Assembly: GCF_030929555.1 (NCBI RefSeq)
Contig: NZ_JAVFVT010000028.1
Location: forward strand, 36,977 to 100,976
Direction: 5' to 3'
From: Paenibacillus sp. LHD-117
GTDB lineage: Bacteria > Bacillota > Bacilli > Paenibacillales > Paenibacillaceae
DNA length: 64,000 nucleotides
The notes under the pieces: model-generated
Database searches by the model: none
Told to the model about the DNA's origin: nothing
Seen by the model: the letters and a program-made list of their open reading frames with translations, nothing else
Shown here: one piece after another, positions 51,787 through 61,373 of the stretch
How positions within the stretch are numbered: the first letter of the stretch is position 1
How the letters are laid out: each line of letters begins with the position of its first letter
Translations under genes and position numbers: made by a program

Positions 51787-54738
51787 ATGGTACATGGGGC
51801 GAAACGCCGGCTACTGAATTCGGTTGTTCTGATCGCGTTATGCGCGGCTAGCCTGATGCCCGAAGCGATTCCCAACAGATATGCGGAGGCCGCAGGCGTA
51901 AGAGGCTCGGTCACGGCGACGAACGGCTCGGATGAAGCGGACGATAAGATGCTGGGCAACAAAAGCGAGGGAGGGTACGACCAATATCTCTCGCAATTCG
52001 CGGACGCTCCGAGACCGGATCGGGAGCTGCTCGTGCGCGCGGAGACGTTCAGCGGCGCGGACGGCATGGAGCCGAAGCGGGTAAGCGGCATCCCCGGCGC
52101 GGACGGCACATTACTGGAGACGGACGAGAAGGGCAGCGTCACTTGGACCGTCGACGTCCCAGAGACGGGGCTTTACGGCATATCCGTTCGTTATTACCCG
52201 GTGGAGGGCAAAGGCGCGAATATCGATCGGGAGCTGCTCATCGACGGTAATTCGCCGTTCTCCGAGAGCCGGAATTTGATGTTTCGCCGCATCTGGTCAA
52301 GCGCGGGCGAGCCGGACCGCGACGAGCGGGGGAACGATCTTCACGTGAAGCAGATCGAGAAGCCGCAATGGCTGGAGACCCCACTTCAAAGTTCGGATGG
52401 GCGCCATAACGAGCCGTATTTATTTTATTTTACCGAAGGGAGTCATACGATAACGCTGGTTTCGTCGCGCGAGAAGATGATTATCGATTATTTAAAGCTA
52501 AGCAATGTTGAAGAACCGGCCGACTACGCCGAACTGGCGGCGGGATACGAACGCGCGGGCAACCGGGACGCATCGGACGTGCTGGTCAAGGTGCAGGCCG
52601 AATCGGCGGAATTGAGGTCTAGCCAGGTGCTGTATCCCATGATGGACCGCAGCAGTCCCGCTTTGGAGCCTTACCATATGTCGCAAATCCGGCTCAATAC
52701 GATCGGAGGCTATAACTGGTCGGAAGCCGGGCAGTGGATGACATGGGAAATCGAAGTCCCGGAGGACGGGCTTTACCATATCGGCGTCAAGCAAAAGCAG
52801 GGCTTCCAGCGCGGAATGACCTCCTATAGGAAGCTGTATATCGACGGCAAGATGCCCTTTAAGGAAATGGAGAGCATCGGCTTCGGCTTCTCCACTTCAT
52901 GGAAGATGACGACGCTCGGAGACGGAAGCGAGCCTTACAAGTTTTATCTGACGAAAGGCAAGCACGAGCTCAAGATGGAAGTAACGCTGGGAGAGATGGA
53001 CATTCTGCTTCGCACCGTGGAATCCAGCGTGCTCGAGCTGAATCGGATCTACCGACGCATTATTATGGTGACTGGAACCGTTCCGGACGAATATCGCGAT
53101 TATCAGCTGGAGCAGAAAATTCCGGAATTGGTGGACGTGCTGTCCGAACAGGCGGATATTCTGTCATCCGTCGTTAGCCGGGTGGAGGCCGTTTCGGGCG
53201 GAAGCAGTGACCGGACGGCGACGCTTAACCGGCTGATCTACCAGCTTCGGGACATGGCGGAGAAGCCGGATACGATAGCGCGCCGGCTGGAGACGTTCAA
53301 GTCGAATACGAGCTCGCTCGGCGATTGGATCTATTCCATTAACTACATGCCGCTCTCGCTCGACTACATCACGGTAGCGTCTCCGGACAAGCGCATGCCT
53401 TCCCCCGAAGCAGACTTCTGGGGCAAGCTGAAACATCACACCGGCTCCTTCATGCTGTCCTTCTTCACTGACTACAACCAGCTCGGCGCATCCGTGAAGA
53501 CGGACAAGAAGATTGAGGTTTGGATGACGCAAGGAATAGACCAGGCCAAAATCGTGAAGAGGCTCCTTGACGAAACGTTCACACCGGAGACCGGCATCTC
53601 CGTAGAGATCAAAGTCGTAAGCGAAGCGGTGCTGCTGCAGGCGATGCTGGCGGGTCGCGGTCCAGATGTCGCGTTCGCCCTGCCGGACGACAAGCCGGTC
53701 AACTATGCGCTGCGCCATGCGGTAGAGGATCTGTCGGCATACCCCGGCTTCGAGGAAGTGAAGGAGCGCTTCCACGAAAGCGCGCTCGTTCCTTATTCCT
53801 TCGACGGAGGAACCTACGCGCTGCCGAGCGAGCAAGACTTCCCCGTCTTGTTCTACCGCAAAGACATCATGGGCGAGCTTGGCCTTGACATTCCGGATAC
53901 ATGGGACGACGTGTTCGAACTGGTTCCGGAGCTGCAGAAGCAAAATTTGCTGTTCGGCTTTCCAATCCAAGTATTGGTCCGTCTGGGTTCCAACGTGCAG
54001 GAAAACGCCTCTCTGCCCGTAAACGCGACCTACGGGACGATGCTGTTCCAGAACGGCGGAGAGCTGTACCGGGATGGCGGCAAGGAAAGCGCGCTGGATA
54101 CCGAGACGGCCGTGAAGGCGTTTATGGATTGGACGGATCTATATACGACATATAAGCTGCCGCTTACGACGGACTTCGTCAACCGGTTCCGGAGCGGGGA
54201 GATGCCGATCGCGATCGCCGATTACACGAGGTTCAACATTATAAGCATCGTCGCGCCGGAGCTGAAGGGCTTATGGGATTTCACCGTAGTGCCGGGCATG
54301 CGCGGAGAAGACGGCATGATCCGGCGCGACGTTCCGGCCAACGGCAAGTCTGTTGTCATGCTTGAAGACAGCAAGCGCAAGCACGAAGCTTGGGCGTTCA
54401 TGAAGTGGTGGACCGATGCGGAGACCCAGGCCAAGTACAGCCTGGAGCTCGAAGGCATCTTCGGTCCGGCGGGGAGGAACGCCACTGCGAATTTGGAAGC
54501 CGTGGCACGGATACCGTGGCAGGTGGACGATTACAACACGCTGATGGAGCAGTGGGGCTGGGCCAGAGGCGTTCCCGAGGTAGCCGGCGGCTATTTCACG
54601 GGACGGCATCTGGACAACGCATTCCGCAGCGTCGTCATCTCGGATGAGGATCCGCGCGAGGCGCTCGATATGTATACGAGGTTCATTAACGATGAAATCA
54701 AGAAAAAACGGAAAGAATTCGGCTTGCCGAATGAATGA
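51787..54738 (+). CDS. Giant fusion: carbohydrate-binding-like domains plus solute-binding protein
   Basis: A 983-residue exported protein. A signal peptide (hydrophobic about 12-28) has no lipobox Cys. Two beta-sandwich domains that look like CBM6/35 modules occur at about 80-240 ('VRAETFSGADGMEP', 'WTVDVPETGLYGISVRYYP') and 265-425 ('VQAESAELRSSQVLY', 'WEIEVPEDGLYHIGVKQKQ'). A helical linker spans about 430-560. The C-terminal 400 residues are an ABC-type binding protein ('VWMTQGIDQAKIVKRLLDE', 'ALPSEQDFPVLFYRKDIM', 'AWAFMKWWTDAETQAKYSLE'). It is unusually large for its class. ATG 51787 follows GAGGAGG. How it stays attached is unclear. Confidence 0.85.
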   Translation: MVHGAKRRLLNSVVLIALCAASLMPEAIPNRYAEAAGVRGSVTATNGSDEADDKMLGNKSEGGYDQYLSQFADAPRPDRELLVRAETFSGADGMEPKRVSGIPGADGTLLETDEKGSVTWTVDVPETGLYGISVRYYPVEGKGANIDRELLIDGNSPFSESRNLMFRRIWSSAGEPDRDERGNDLHVKQIEKPQWLETPLQSSDGRHNEPYLFYFTEGSHTITLVSSREKMIIDYLKLSNVEEPADYAELAAGYERAGNRDASDVLVKVQAESAELRSSQVLYPMMDRSSPALEPYHMSQIRLNTIGGYNWSEAGQWMTWEIEVPEDGLYHIGVKQKQGFQRGMTSYRKLYIDGKMPFKEMESIGFGFSTSWKMTTLGDGSEPYKFYLTKGKHELKMEVTLGEMDILLRTVESSVLELNRIYRRIIMVTGTVPDEYRDYQLEQKIPELVDVLSEQADILSSVVSRVEAVSGGSSDRTATLNRLIYQLRDMAEKPDTIARRLETFKSNTSSLGDWIYSINYMPLSLDYITVASPDKRMPSPEADFWGKLKHHTGSFMLSFFTDYNQLGASVKTDKKIEVWMTQGIDQAKIVKRLLDETFTPETGISVEIKVVSEAVLLQAMLAGRGPDVAFALPDDKPVNYALRHAVEDLSAYPGFEEVKERFHESALVPYSFDGGTYALPSEQDFPVLFYRKDIMGELGLDIPDTWDDVFELVPELQKQNLLFGFPIQVLVRLGSNVQENASLPVNATYGTMLFQNGGELYRDGGKESALDTETAVKAFMDWTDLYTTYKLPLTTDFVNRFRSGEMPIAIADYTRFNIISIVAPELKGLWDFTVVPGMRGEDGMIRRDVPANGKSVVMLEDSKRKHEAWAFMKWWTDAETQAKYSLELEGIFGPAGRNATANLEAVARIPWQVDDYNTLMEQWGWARGVPEVAGGYFTGRHLDNAFRSVVISDEDPREALDMYTRFINDEIKKKRKEFGLPNE

Positions 54739-54752
54739 AAGGGGCGATTGCG

Positions 54753-55736
54753 ATGTCTGCATGGACCGGTCGAAGCGAAGCCGGCACAGAGCTCGGCAGA
54801 GGGGCGGGGCCGGCTGCGAGAACGGGTAACAGACGGGGAAAGCTGTCGCTCATGCTCGGCGAGATCAAGTCGAAGCGGCAGGGATACGCGCTTCTTGCGC
54901 CATACTTCATTTTGTTCTTCATCTTTACGGCCTTTCCCGTTTTGATGGCGTTCGGGCTCAGCTTTACGAATTTCAATGTGCTGGAGCCGCCGAGCTGGGT
55001 CGGGTGGGAAAATTACGCCAACCTGTTCGTGAAGGACGAAGTGTTTCTCATCGCCGTCAAAAACACGCTTCTATTCGCGGCGATTACGGGGCCGCTCAGC
55101 TATGTCGCCTGCTTCTTTCTGGCTTGGCTCATTAACGAGCTGTCGCCGGGCATCCGCTCCGTCATTACGCTGCTATTCTACGCGCCGTCCATATCGGGCA
55201 ACGTTTATCTGATCTGGCAGGTCGCGTTTTCGGGCGATTCCTTCGGCTATGTGAACGCCTTCCTGATGAAGTGGGGATTCATCCTGGAGCCGATCCAATG
55301 GCTTCAGGACCCTAAATATATGCTGGGGATCATTATGATCGTCCAGCTGTGGCTCAGCTTGGGAACGGCGTTCCTTGCCTTTATCGCGGGATTGCAGGGC
55401 TTGGACATGACGCTCATCGAGGCGGGGGCGATCGACGGCATCCGCAACAGGTGGCAGGAGCTGTGGTATATTACGCTGCCGTCGCTACGGCCGATGCTCA
55501 TGTTCGGCGCCGTCATGCAGATTACGTCCTCCTTCGCGGTGGCGGACGTGGCGACCAATCTGGTCGGCTTTCCGAGTCCCCAATACGCGGGACATACGAT
55601 CGTCACCCATCTGAACGACTTCGGCACGATCCGGTTCGAGATGGGCTACGCCAGTGCCATCGCGTCCGTCTTGTTCGCGATGATGTTAGGTTCCAACTTG
55701 ATTGTGCAGAAGCTGCTGCGGAAGGTGGGGGAATGA
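54753..55736 (+). CDS. Sugar ABC transporter permease, set 1, first subunit
   Basis: A 327-residue inner-membrane protein of the MalF/UgpA type. After a Gly/Arg-rich cytosolic N-terminus of about 45 residues come six membrane segments. The EAA loop 'EAGAIDGIRNRWQELWYITLPSL' that contacts the ATPase lies at about 225-247. ATG 54753 follows AAAGGGG; ATG 54735 would overlap the upstream stop. It pairs with the next gene (ATGA overlap). No ATPase gene follows, so it probably uses a shared MsmX-type subunit. Confidence 0.91.
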   Translation: MSAWTGRSEAGTELGRGAGPAARTGNRRGKLSLMLGEIKSKRQGYALLAPYFILFFIFTAFPVLMAFGLSFTNFNVLEPPSWVGWENYANLFVKDEVFLIAVKNTLLFAAITGPLSYVACFFLAWLINELSPGIRSVITLLFYAPSISGNVYLIWQVAFSGDSFGYVNAFLMKWGFILEPIQWLQDPKYMLGIIMIVQLWLSLGTAFLAFIAGLQGLDMTLIEAGAIDGIRNRWQELWYITLPSLRPMLMFGAVMQITSSFAVADVATNLVGFPSPQYAGHTIVTHLNDFGTIRFEMGYASAIASVLFAMMLGSNLIVQKLLRKVGE

Positions 55737-56626
55737 GCATGAACGCAAGCTTTCGGCTCAGCTTAAGACGGAGCAAGAAGCTGAACCGCTCAAGGGCGAT
55801 GGACTTTGCGCTGTTCCTTGTGCTCGCGGGCTCAGGAGCGTTCATGGCCGTGCCGTTCGTCTTTATGATCAGCACGGCGCTGAAGCCGCTCGACGAGATG
55901 TTCCTGTTCCCGCCGACCTTTATCGTGCGATCTCCCACACTGGATAACTTTTACGACTTAACGCTTATCTTCTCGAACTCGTGGGTTCCGCTGTCCCGCT
56001 ACGTGTTCAATACGATATTCGTTTCGATTGCCGGTACGGTCGGTCACGTCATTCTGGCGTCCATGGCCGCCTATCCGCTTGCGAAGCTGAAGCTGCCAGG
56101 CGGCGGCGTCTTGTTCACGGTCGTCATCCTGTCGCTTATGTTCGCGCCGCAGGTGACGGCGATCCCGAACTACCTGACCATCACATGGCTTGGGCTGCTC
56201 GATTCGTATTGGGCGCTTATCTTCCCGGCGCTAGCAACGTCGCTTGGCTTGTTTCTGATGAAGCAGTTCATGGAGCAGATTCCGGACGCCGTCATCGAAG
56301 CGGCCAAAATCGACGGTGCGAGCGAATACCGGATCTTCTGGAGGATCGTCATGCCCATGGTGAAGCCGGCTTGGCTTACGCTCGTCATTTTCTCGTTCAA
56401 GGGATTGTGGGGAACGGGAAGCGGCGGACAAGGCGCTTCGTTCGTCTATAGCGAGCAGCTGAAGACGATGGACTACGCGTTCAGCCAAATTTTGTCTGGC
56501 GGCTTCATCCGCTCCGGTCCCATGGCCGCGGCGGCGCTCATCATGATGCTTGTGCCCGTGTCCATCTTCATCTTCACGCAGAGCAGCGTCATTCAGACGA
56601 TGTCGACTTCGGGCCTCAAAGATTAA
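55733..56626 (+). CDS. Sugar ABC transporter permease, set 1, second subunit
   Basis: A 297-residue MalG-type permease with six membrane segments. The EAA loop 'EAAKIDGASEYRIFWRIVMP' lies at about 187-206. The start overlaps the partner by ATGA. A second ATG at 55739 is also possible. It forms a heterodimer with the preceding gene and takes substrate from the giant fusion protein or the 50382 lipoprotein (inferred from position). Confidence 0.92.
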   Translation: MSMNASFRLSLRRSKKLNRSRAMDFALFLVLAGSGAFMAVPFVFMISTALKPLDEMFLFPPTFIVRSPTLDNFYDLTLIFSNSWVPLSRYVFNTIFVSIAGTVGHVILASMAAYPLAKLKLPGGGVLFTVVILSLMFAPQVTAIPNYLTITWLGLLDSYWALIFPALATSLGLFLMKQFMEQIPDAVIEAAKIDGASEYRIFWRIVMPMVKPAWLTLVIFSFKGLWGTGSGGQGASFVYSEQLKTMDYAFSQILSGGFIRSGPMAAAALIMMLVPVSIFIFTQSSVIQTMSTSGLKD

Positions 56627-56648
56627 TCGAGAAAGGGGGGGAGCACAC

Positions 56649-58760
56649 ATGGCAGTAAGTAGAAAAGCCTGTTTGCTGCTGATCCTCGTCTGCTTCATCG
56701 CGGGCTTCTCTGAGGGCTTCGCCGCTCCGGCTTACGCGCTGCCTGACCATGGCTACAACTACTCCTATTGGAACGAGGCGGAGCCTGCCCCATATCCCTA
56801 TGCGGCGGAGAAGCATATATACGGAGCCGACCTTGGCATCGGCCATTTCAAAGAACCGCAAGACGTTTTTGTGGGAGAAGACCGGAGGATCTATATCGCC
56901 GACACCGGCAACAACCGCATCGTATGCCTGGATGAACGGGGCAATCTGATCCGCGTTATCGACGGTTTCCGGCAAGGGGACGGCATGGATACGTTCAATA
57001 AGCCGTACGGGGTATACGTCGACGCGAACGGGATTATTTATGTGGCGGATACGTACAACAACCGGATCGTCAAGCTGACGGGAGAAGGCGAATGGCTTGC
57101 GGAATACGACAAGCCGGAATCCAGCATCATTCCGAAGGATTTTCAATTTTTCCCATTGAAGCTGAACGTGGACAAAGCAAACCGGATTTATGTCGTGGCT
57201 CAGGGAGCCTACGAGGGCATTATGGAGCTGGACGCGTCCGGCGGCTTCAAAGGGTATGTCGGCACGAACAAAGTCAGGTTCAGTCCCGCGGACCTGTTAT
57301 GGAAGAGGCTGTCCACGAAGGAGCAAGCGGAGAAGATGGAGCTGTTCCTTCCGATTGAATTCAGCAATCTGGACGTCGACGACAGAGGGTTCATCTATGC
57401 GGTCTCCTCCGAGGTCAACACGAATGAGCCGATCAAGCGGTTTAACCCGAGCGGCGAAGACATTCTTCGGCGGGAAGGTTATTTCCCGCCGATGGGAGAC
57501 GTGTCCGTCATACGGGTGGACGCAGCGGCAGCGGGCGATGCGGCCGTTCAGCTCTTGAACGAAGGAAGCTCTCGGTTTATCGACGTCATATCGGAAGAAA
57601 GCGGCATGTACAGCGGCCTCGATTCCACGCGGAACCGCATCTTCACATACGACCGCGACGGCAACCTGCTCTATCAGTTCGGCGGCATTGGCACCAGATC
57701 GAACAATTTTCAGAAGCCGGTCGCTATCGAAATGATCGGGGATCGGATGGCCGTGATCGACAACGAGATGAACAGGCTGACGATCTTTGCCCCGACCCGC
57801 TATGGCACTCTCATCCGCGACGCCGTAAAGGCGCATTACAATGGTATGTCGGAGGAAGCGGCGGAGGCGTGGAACGGAGTGCTCCAGCTGAACGCCAACT
57901 TCGACATCGCCTACATCGGCATGGGTAAAGCGCTGCTTAAGCAGGATCGGAACAAGCTGGCGATGGACTATTTCAAAAACGGCAACAACCGCAAATATTA
58001 TTCCGAAGCCTTCAAGCGTTACCGCAAAGAGCTGGTGTGGGACAACTTCGGGACGATCATGACTGTGCTGCTGTCGGGGGCGGCGGTCGCGATAGCGGCG
58101 CGGATCTACTGGGTCAGGCGCCGGCCGAACGTTTACTTCGTTGATACGGGCGTCGTCAAAGCGCCGTTCCATACGATGTTCAGGCCATTTGCGGGATTCT
58201 GGGAGCTGAAATACGAGGGCAAAGGCCGGGTTGGCATTGCGCTGCTGATTCTGTTCATGCTGGTGGGGACCATGATCATGAAGCGGCAATTCGCCGGATT
58301 TATCGTCAATTTCAATAAGCCGAATGAGCTGAACAGCGTGGATGAACTTGCGTTCATCGTGCTTCCGTTTCTGCTCTTCTGCGTGGCGAACTGGTCGCTG
58401 ACGACGTTGATGGACGGCGAGGGGAAATTCCGGGAAATCGTCATGGCTGCGGGTTATGCTCTGCTGCCCCTTGTGGTTCTGTACGTCCCGCAAATCTTGT
58501 TCAGCACTATGATCACCCGGGAAGAAGCGCCCTTTTATTATTTAATAGAGTCGGTAGCGTATATCTGGTTCCTCTGGCTTCTGTTCATCGGGATGATGAC
58601 GGTTCACCAGTATTCGATACTGAAAACGGTGGTTACGATGTTTTTGACTGTCGTCGTCATGATCTTTATCGTGTTTTTAGGCATTCTTTGTTTCAGCCTG
58701 CTGCAGCAGATGGCTGCGTTCGTAATCTCTCTATTTACCGAAATAAGGGCAAGGGCTTAA
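56649..58760 (+). CDS. NHL-repeat / YIP1-domain membrane protein
   Basis: A 703-residue protein. A signal peptide (about 5-30, ending near APAYALP) leads to an extracellular beta-propeller of NHL repeats; repeats 'DVFVGEDRRIYIADTGNNRI' and 'GVYVDANGIIYVADTYNNRI' are clear. A TPR-like helical stretch (about 415-465) precedes one membrane helix (about 475-490). A C-terminal YIP1-type domain has about five hydrophobic segments to residue 700. ATG 56649 follows AAAGGGGGG. Fixed between permease sets, it may be an accessory of the transporter; its function is not known. Confidence 0.82.
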   Translation: MAVSRKACLLLILVCFIAGFSEGFAAPAYALPDHGYNYSYWNEAEPAPYPYAAEKHIYGADLGIGHFKEPQDVFVGEDRRIYIADTGNNRIVCLDERGNLIRVIDGFRQGDGMDTFNKPYGVYVDANGIIYVADTYNNRIVKLTGEGEWLAEYDKPESSIIPKDFQFFPLKLNVDKANRIYVVAQGAYEGIMELDASGGFKGYVGTNKVRFSPADLLWKRLSTKEQAEKMELFLPIEFSNLDVDDRGFIYAVSSEVNTNEPIKRFNPSGEDILRREGYFPPMGDVSVIRVDAAAAGDAAVQLLNEGSSRFIDVISEESGMYSGLDSTRNRIFTYDRDGNLLYQFGGIGTRSNNFQKPVAIEMIGDRMAVIDNEMNRLTIFAPTRYGTLIRDAVKAHYNGMSEEAAEAWNGVLQLNANFDIAYIGMGKALLKQDRNKLAMDYFKNGNNRKYYSEAFKRYRKELVWDNFGTIMTVLLSGAAVAIAARIYWVRRRPNVYFVDTGVVKAPFHTMFRPFAGFWELKYEGKGRVGIALLILFMLVGTMIMKRQFAGFIVNFNKPNELNSVDELAFIVLPFLLFCVANWSLTTLMDGEGKFREIVMAAGYALLPLVVLYVPQILFSTMITREEAPFYYLIESVAYIWFLWLLFIGMMTVHQYSILKTVVTMFLTVVVMIFIVFLGILCFSLLQQMAAFVISLFTEIRARA

Positions 58761-58772
58761 GGAGGCGGCAGA

Positions 58773-61373
58773 ATGGGCAAACGGAAATCATGGATCATTC
58801 TCCTCGGTTGCTGTCTGATCGCGGCCGTTGTTGCGGCCGAGACGGCGCCGGGCGGCCTTCAGGCTTCGGAGCATGCGGCGGCGGAGGGGGCGGCTGGCGC
58901 CATACGGGCGGCTTCCGCCTCCGCCGAAGCTCCCGGCAAAGAGAAGGGCGAGGTCAAGACGGCCGCCGCAACTGTTCGCGGAGAGCTGCCCCCCGGCATG
59001 GAGCTCGTCGTGGAAAACGACATGCTGCAGCTGCTGCTGGATCCCGAAACGACGGTCGTCGCTGTGAAGGATAAGCGAAGCGGAGAGTTGTGGTCGACCA
59101 ACCCCGAAGGGCGGGATGAAGACCGGATCGCGACCGCCGTGAATAAGAAGGAGCTGGCATCCCAGCTTATTTTGTCTTATTACAACGACCGCGGACACGA
59201 AGCCTTTATGAATAACGCGGCCGACAGCGTGGAGAAGGGGCAATTCGAGATTGAGACAGACGCGGGCGGCGTTACCGTTACGTACGAAATCGGCAGCTCA
59301 GAGAAAGGGCTGAGCGCAATTCCCGTTGCGGTAAGCAAGGAACGGTTCGAGAAGCGAATTCTGGGACAGATCGAGGATGAAGACGCCAGAGGCCGTCTGC
59401 GGTCGCGCTTCTTCTACAATGAAGAGAAGGCGCTATACGAACGCAAGGATATGCAGGATTACATCGTAAAGGATGTCGTCGCGATCCTGCAATCCATCGG
59501 CTATACCGCCGAGGAAGCGAAGCGGGACAGTGAGCAGGCGGCTAATCAGGAATCGGAGGAAGACTTGGCGCCGCGCTTTACGGTCCCGATCCGCTATGAA
59601 CTGGACGGCCAGCATCTAATCGCGCGGATCGACACGACGAAGGTAACGGATTCGGAAGCGTTCCCGCTGCACGAAATTCAGCTTCTGCCGTTTTTCGGAG
59701 CGGCCGGCCAGGATGAGGAAGGCTACATGCTCGTGCCGGACGGCTCGGGCGCGCTTATCGCCCTGAACGAAACGAACAAAGGAGCGAGAGCTTACGAGGT
59801 CCCTCTCTATGGAGAAGACTACACGCCGAAGAGCGAAGAGGGAAGACAGGTTCAATTCGAGCAAATTTCCAGATTGCCCGTATTCGGCATGAAGCGCGGA
59901 GACGAGGCGATGTTTGCCATCATCGAGCAGGGAGACGCGCAAGCATCCGTAACGGCGGATACAAGCGGCAAGCTGAACAGCTACAACAGGGTAGGAGCTC
60001 TGTTCCGCCTGAAGGACATGGAACCGGTGGAATTCCGGGCAGGCTCCGTTACCCGCCAAGTACCGAAATATTCGGACCTGTACGACGGCGGGATCGCCGT
60101 ACGCTATTCGTTCCTCTCCGGCGATGACGCCGATTACGCGGGCATGGCCAGCGCGTATCGCCGATATCTAGTAGAGAAGCATGGACTGAAGCCGCTGGAG
60201 GCTGAAGAGGACACGCCGTTCGTCATGGAGCTGGTCGGCGCCATTCCGGTGAGGAAGACGTTCATGGGCGTTCCATACCGCTCCACTAGGCCGGTAACGA
60301 CCTTCAAGCAGGCGACAAGCATATTGGATGAACTGCAAAACCGAGGCGTCTTCCGGATCGATCTCCGCTATTCCGGCTGGTTCAACGAAGGCTATTATCA
60401 TTCTTTGCCGGACTCCGTCAAGCCGGACGAGTCGCTTGGAGGACGGAAAGGCTGGGAGAGGCTGCTCGCCTACGCGGAGGAGCGAAATATCGAGGTGTAT
60501 CCCGACGTCGCGTTCCAGCGGGTTTATGTGAACGGCAAAGGCTTCAAGGCGACGAGGGACGGCGCCCGGTTCTTGAACCGGAAAGCGGCGAAACGTTACA
60601 AACAAGATCTCGTGACGACGAACCCGGAAGGGAGGGCCTATTACGTGCTGTCCCCGCGCAAGCTGGACGGCGTCGTAGACGGATTCCTGAAGAGCTATTC
60701 GTCATACGGGGCTTCGGGTTTATCCTTGCGCGATCTTGGCGAGGACCTAAATAGCGACATCCCTACGAAGGGGACGATCGACCGACAGGACGCAGCCGGC
60801 ATAGCGGAGCAGAACATGGAGAAGTTTCGCGCGGCATCCGGCAACGTGATGATAAGCGGGGGAAATGCGTATGCTCTGCCGTACGCATCGACGATCGTGA
60901 ATGCTCCGCTTACGAGCAGCGGCTTCAATATCGCCCCGGAGCAAATTCCGTTCTATTCGATGGTGCTCCATGGGTACGTCGATCTGGCGGGAGCGCCGCT
61001 TAATCACGGCCGCAATCAGGACAGCCGCGCCGCTCTGCTCAGAACGCTGGAGACGGGCTCGATTCTGTACTATCAATGGTTCTACGAGGAGCCGTCCGTC
61101 ATCCGGGATACGAAGCTGAACTATCTCTTCTCCCCATACTACGCCAATTGGCTGGACGAAGCCGCGCAGCTATACAAGGAGACGAACGAGACGCTTAGGG
61201 AAGTGCGGGGCCAAACGATCGCGAATCATCGCAAGCTGGCGGACGGCGTCTATGAGACGACCTTCGAGAAGGGCCTGAGGATTATCGTAAATTACAAAAA
61301 AGAGGCGGTTACGGAGGGCGGGCTGACAATCGAAGCCCAAGGCTTCCGCGTAATAGGCGGTGAAGGCGTATGA
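58773..61373 (+). CDS. DUF5696 exported protein
   Basis: An 866-residue protein with a signal-like N-terminus (about 7-24). A domain follows that matches the DUF5696 proteins of Paenibacillus: 'VVAVKDKRSGELWSTNPEGRDED', beta-rich to about 450, then a TIM-barrel-like half with 'FRIDLRYSGWFNEGYYHSLPD', 'NIEVYPDVAFQRVYVNG', 'LSLRDLGEDLNSD' and 'VMISGGNAYALPYASTIVNA'. The acidic residues in these segments suggest a glycoside hydrolase, but this is inference. RBS TTAAGGAGGC precedes ATG 58773. It overlaps the next permease by ATGA. Confidence 0.84.
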   Translation: MGKRKSWIILLGCCLIAAVVAAETAPGGLQASEHAAAEGAAGAIRAASASAEAPGKEKGEVKTAAATVRGELPPGMELVVENDMLQLLLDPETTVVAVKDKRSGELWSTNPEGRDEDRIATAVNKKELASQLILSYYNDRGHEAFMNNAADSVEKGQFEIETDAGGVTVTYEIGSSEKGLSAIPVAVSKERFEKRILGQIEDEDARGRLRSRFFYNEEKALYERKDMQDYIVKDVVAILQSIGYTAEEAKRDSEQAANQESEEDLAPRFTVPIRYELDGQHLIARIDTTKVTDSEAFPLHEIQLLPFFGAAGQDEEGYMLVPDGSGALIALNETNKGARAYEVPLYGEDYTPKSEEGRQVQFEQISRLPVFGMKRGDEAMFAIIEQGDAQASVTADTSGKLNSYNRVGALFRLKDMEPVEFRAGSVTRQVPKYSDLYDGGIAVRYSFLSGDDADYAGMASAYRRYLVEKHGLKPLEAEEDTPFVMELVGAIPVRKTFMGVPYRSTRPVTTFKQATSILDELQNRGVFRIDLRYSGWFNEGYYHSLPDSVKPDESLGGRKGWERLLAYAEERNIEVYPDVAFQRVYVNGKGFKATRDGARFLNRKAAKRYKQDLVTTNPEGRAYYVLSPRKLDGVVDGFLKSYSSYGASGLSLRDLGEDLNSDIPTKGTIDRQDAAGIAEQNMEKFRAASGNVMISGGNAYALPYASTIVNAPLTSSGFNIAPEQIPFYSMVLHGYVDLAGAPLNHGRNQDSRAALLRTLETGSILYYQWFYEEPSVIRDTKLNYLFSPYYANWLDEAAQLYKETNETLREVRGQTIANHRKLADGVYETTFEKGLRIIVNYKKEAVTEGGLTIEAQGFRVIGGEGV

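Noticed and set aside
57297..58493. Long minus-strand frame opposite the NHL/YIP1 gene
   Set aside because: His/Arg/Gln-rich composition without motifs. The plus strand carries clear NHL repeats and membrane helices.
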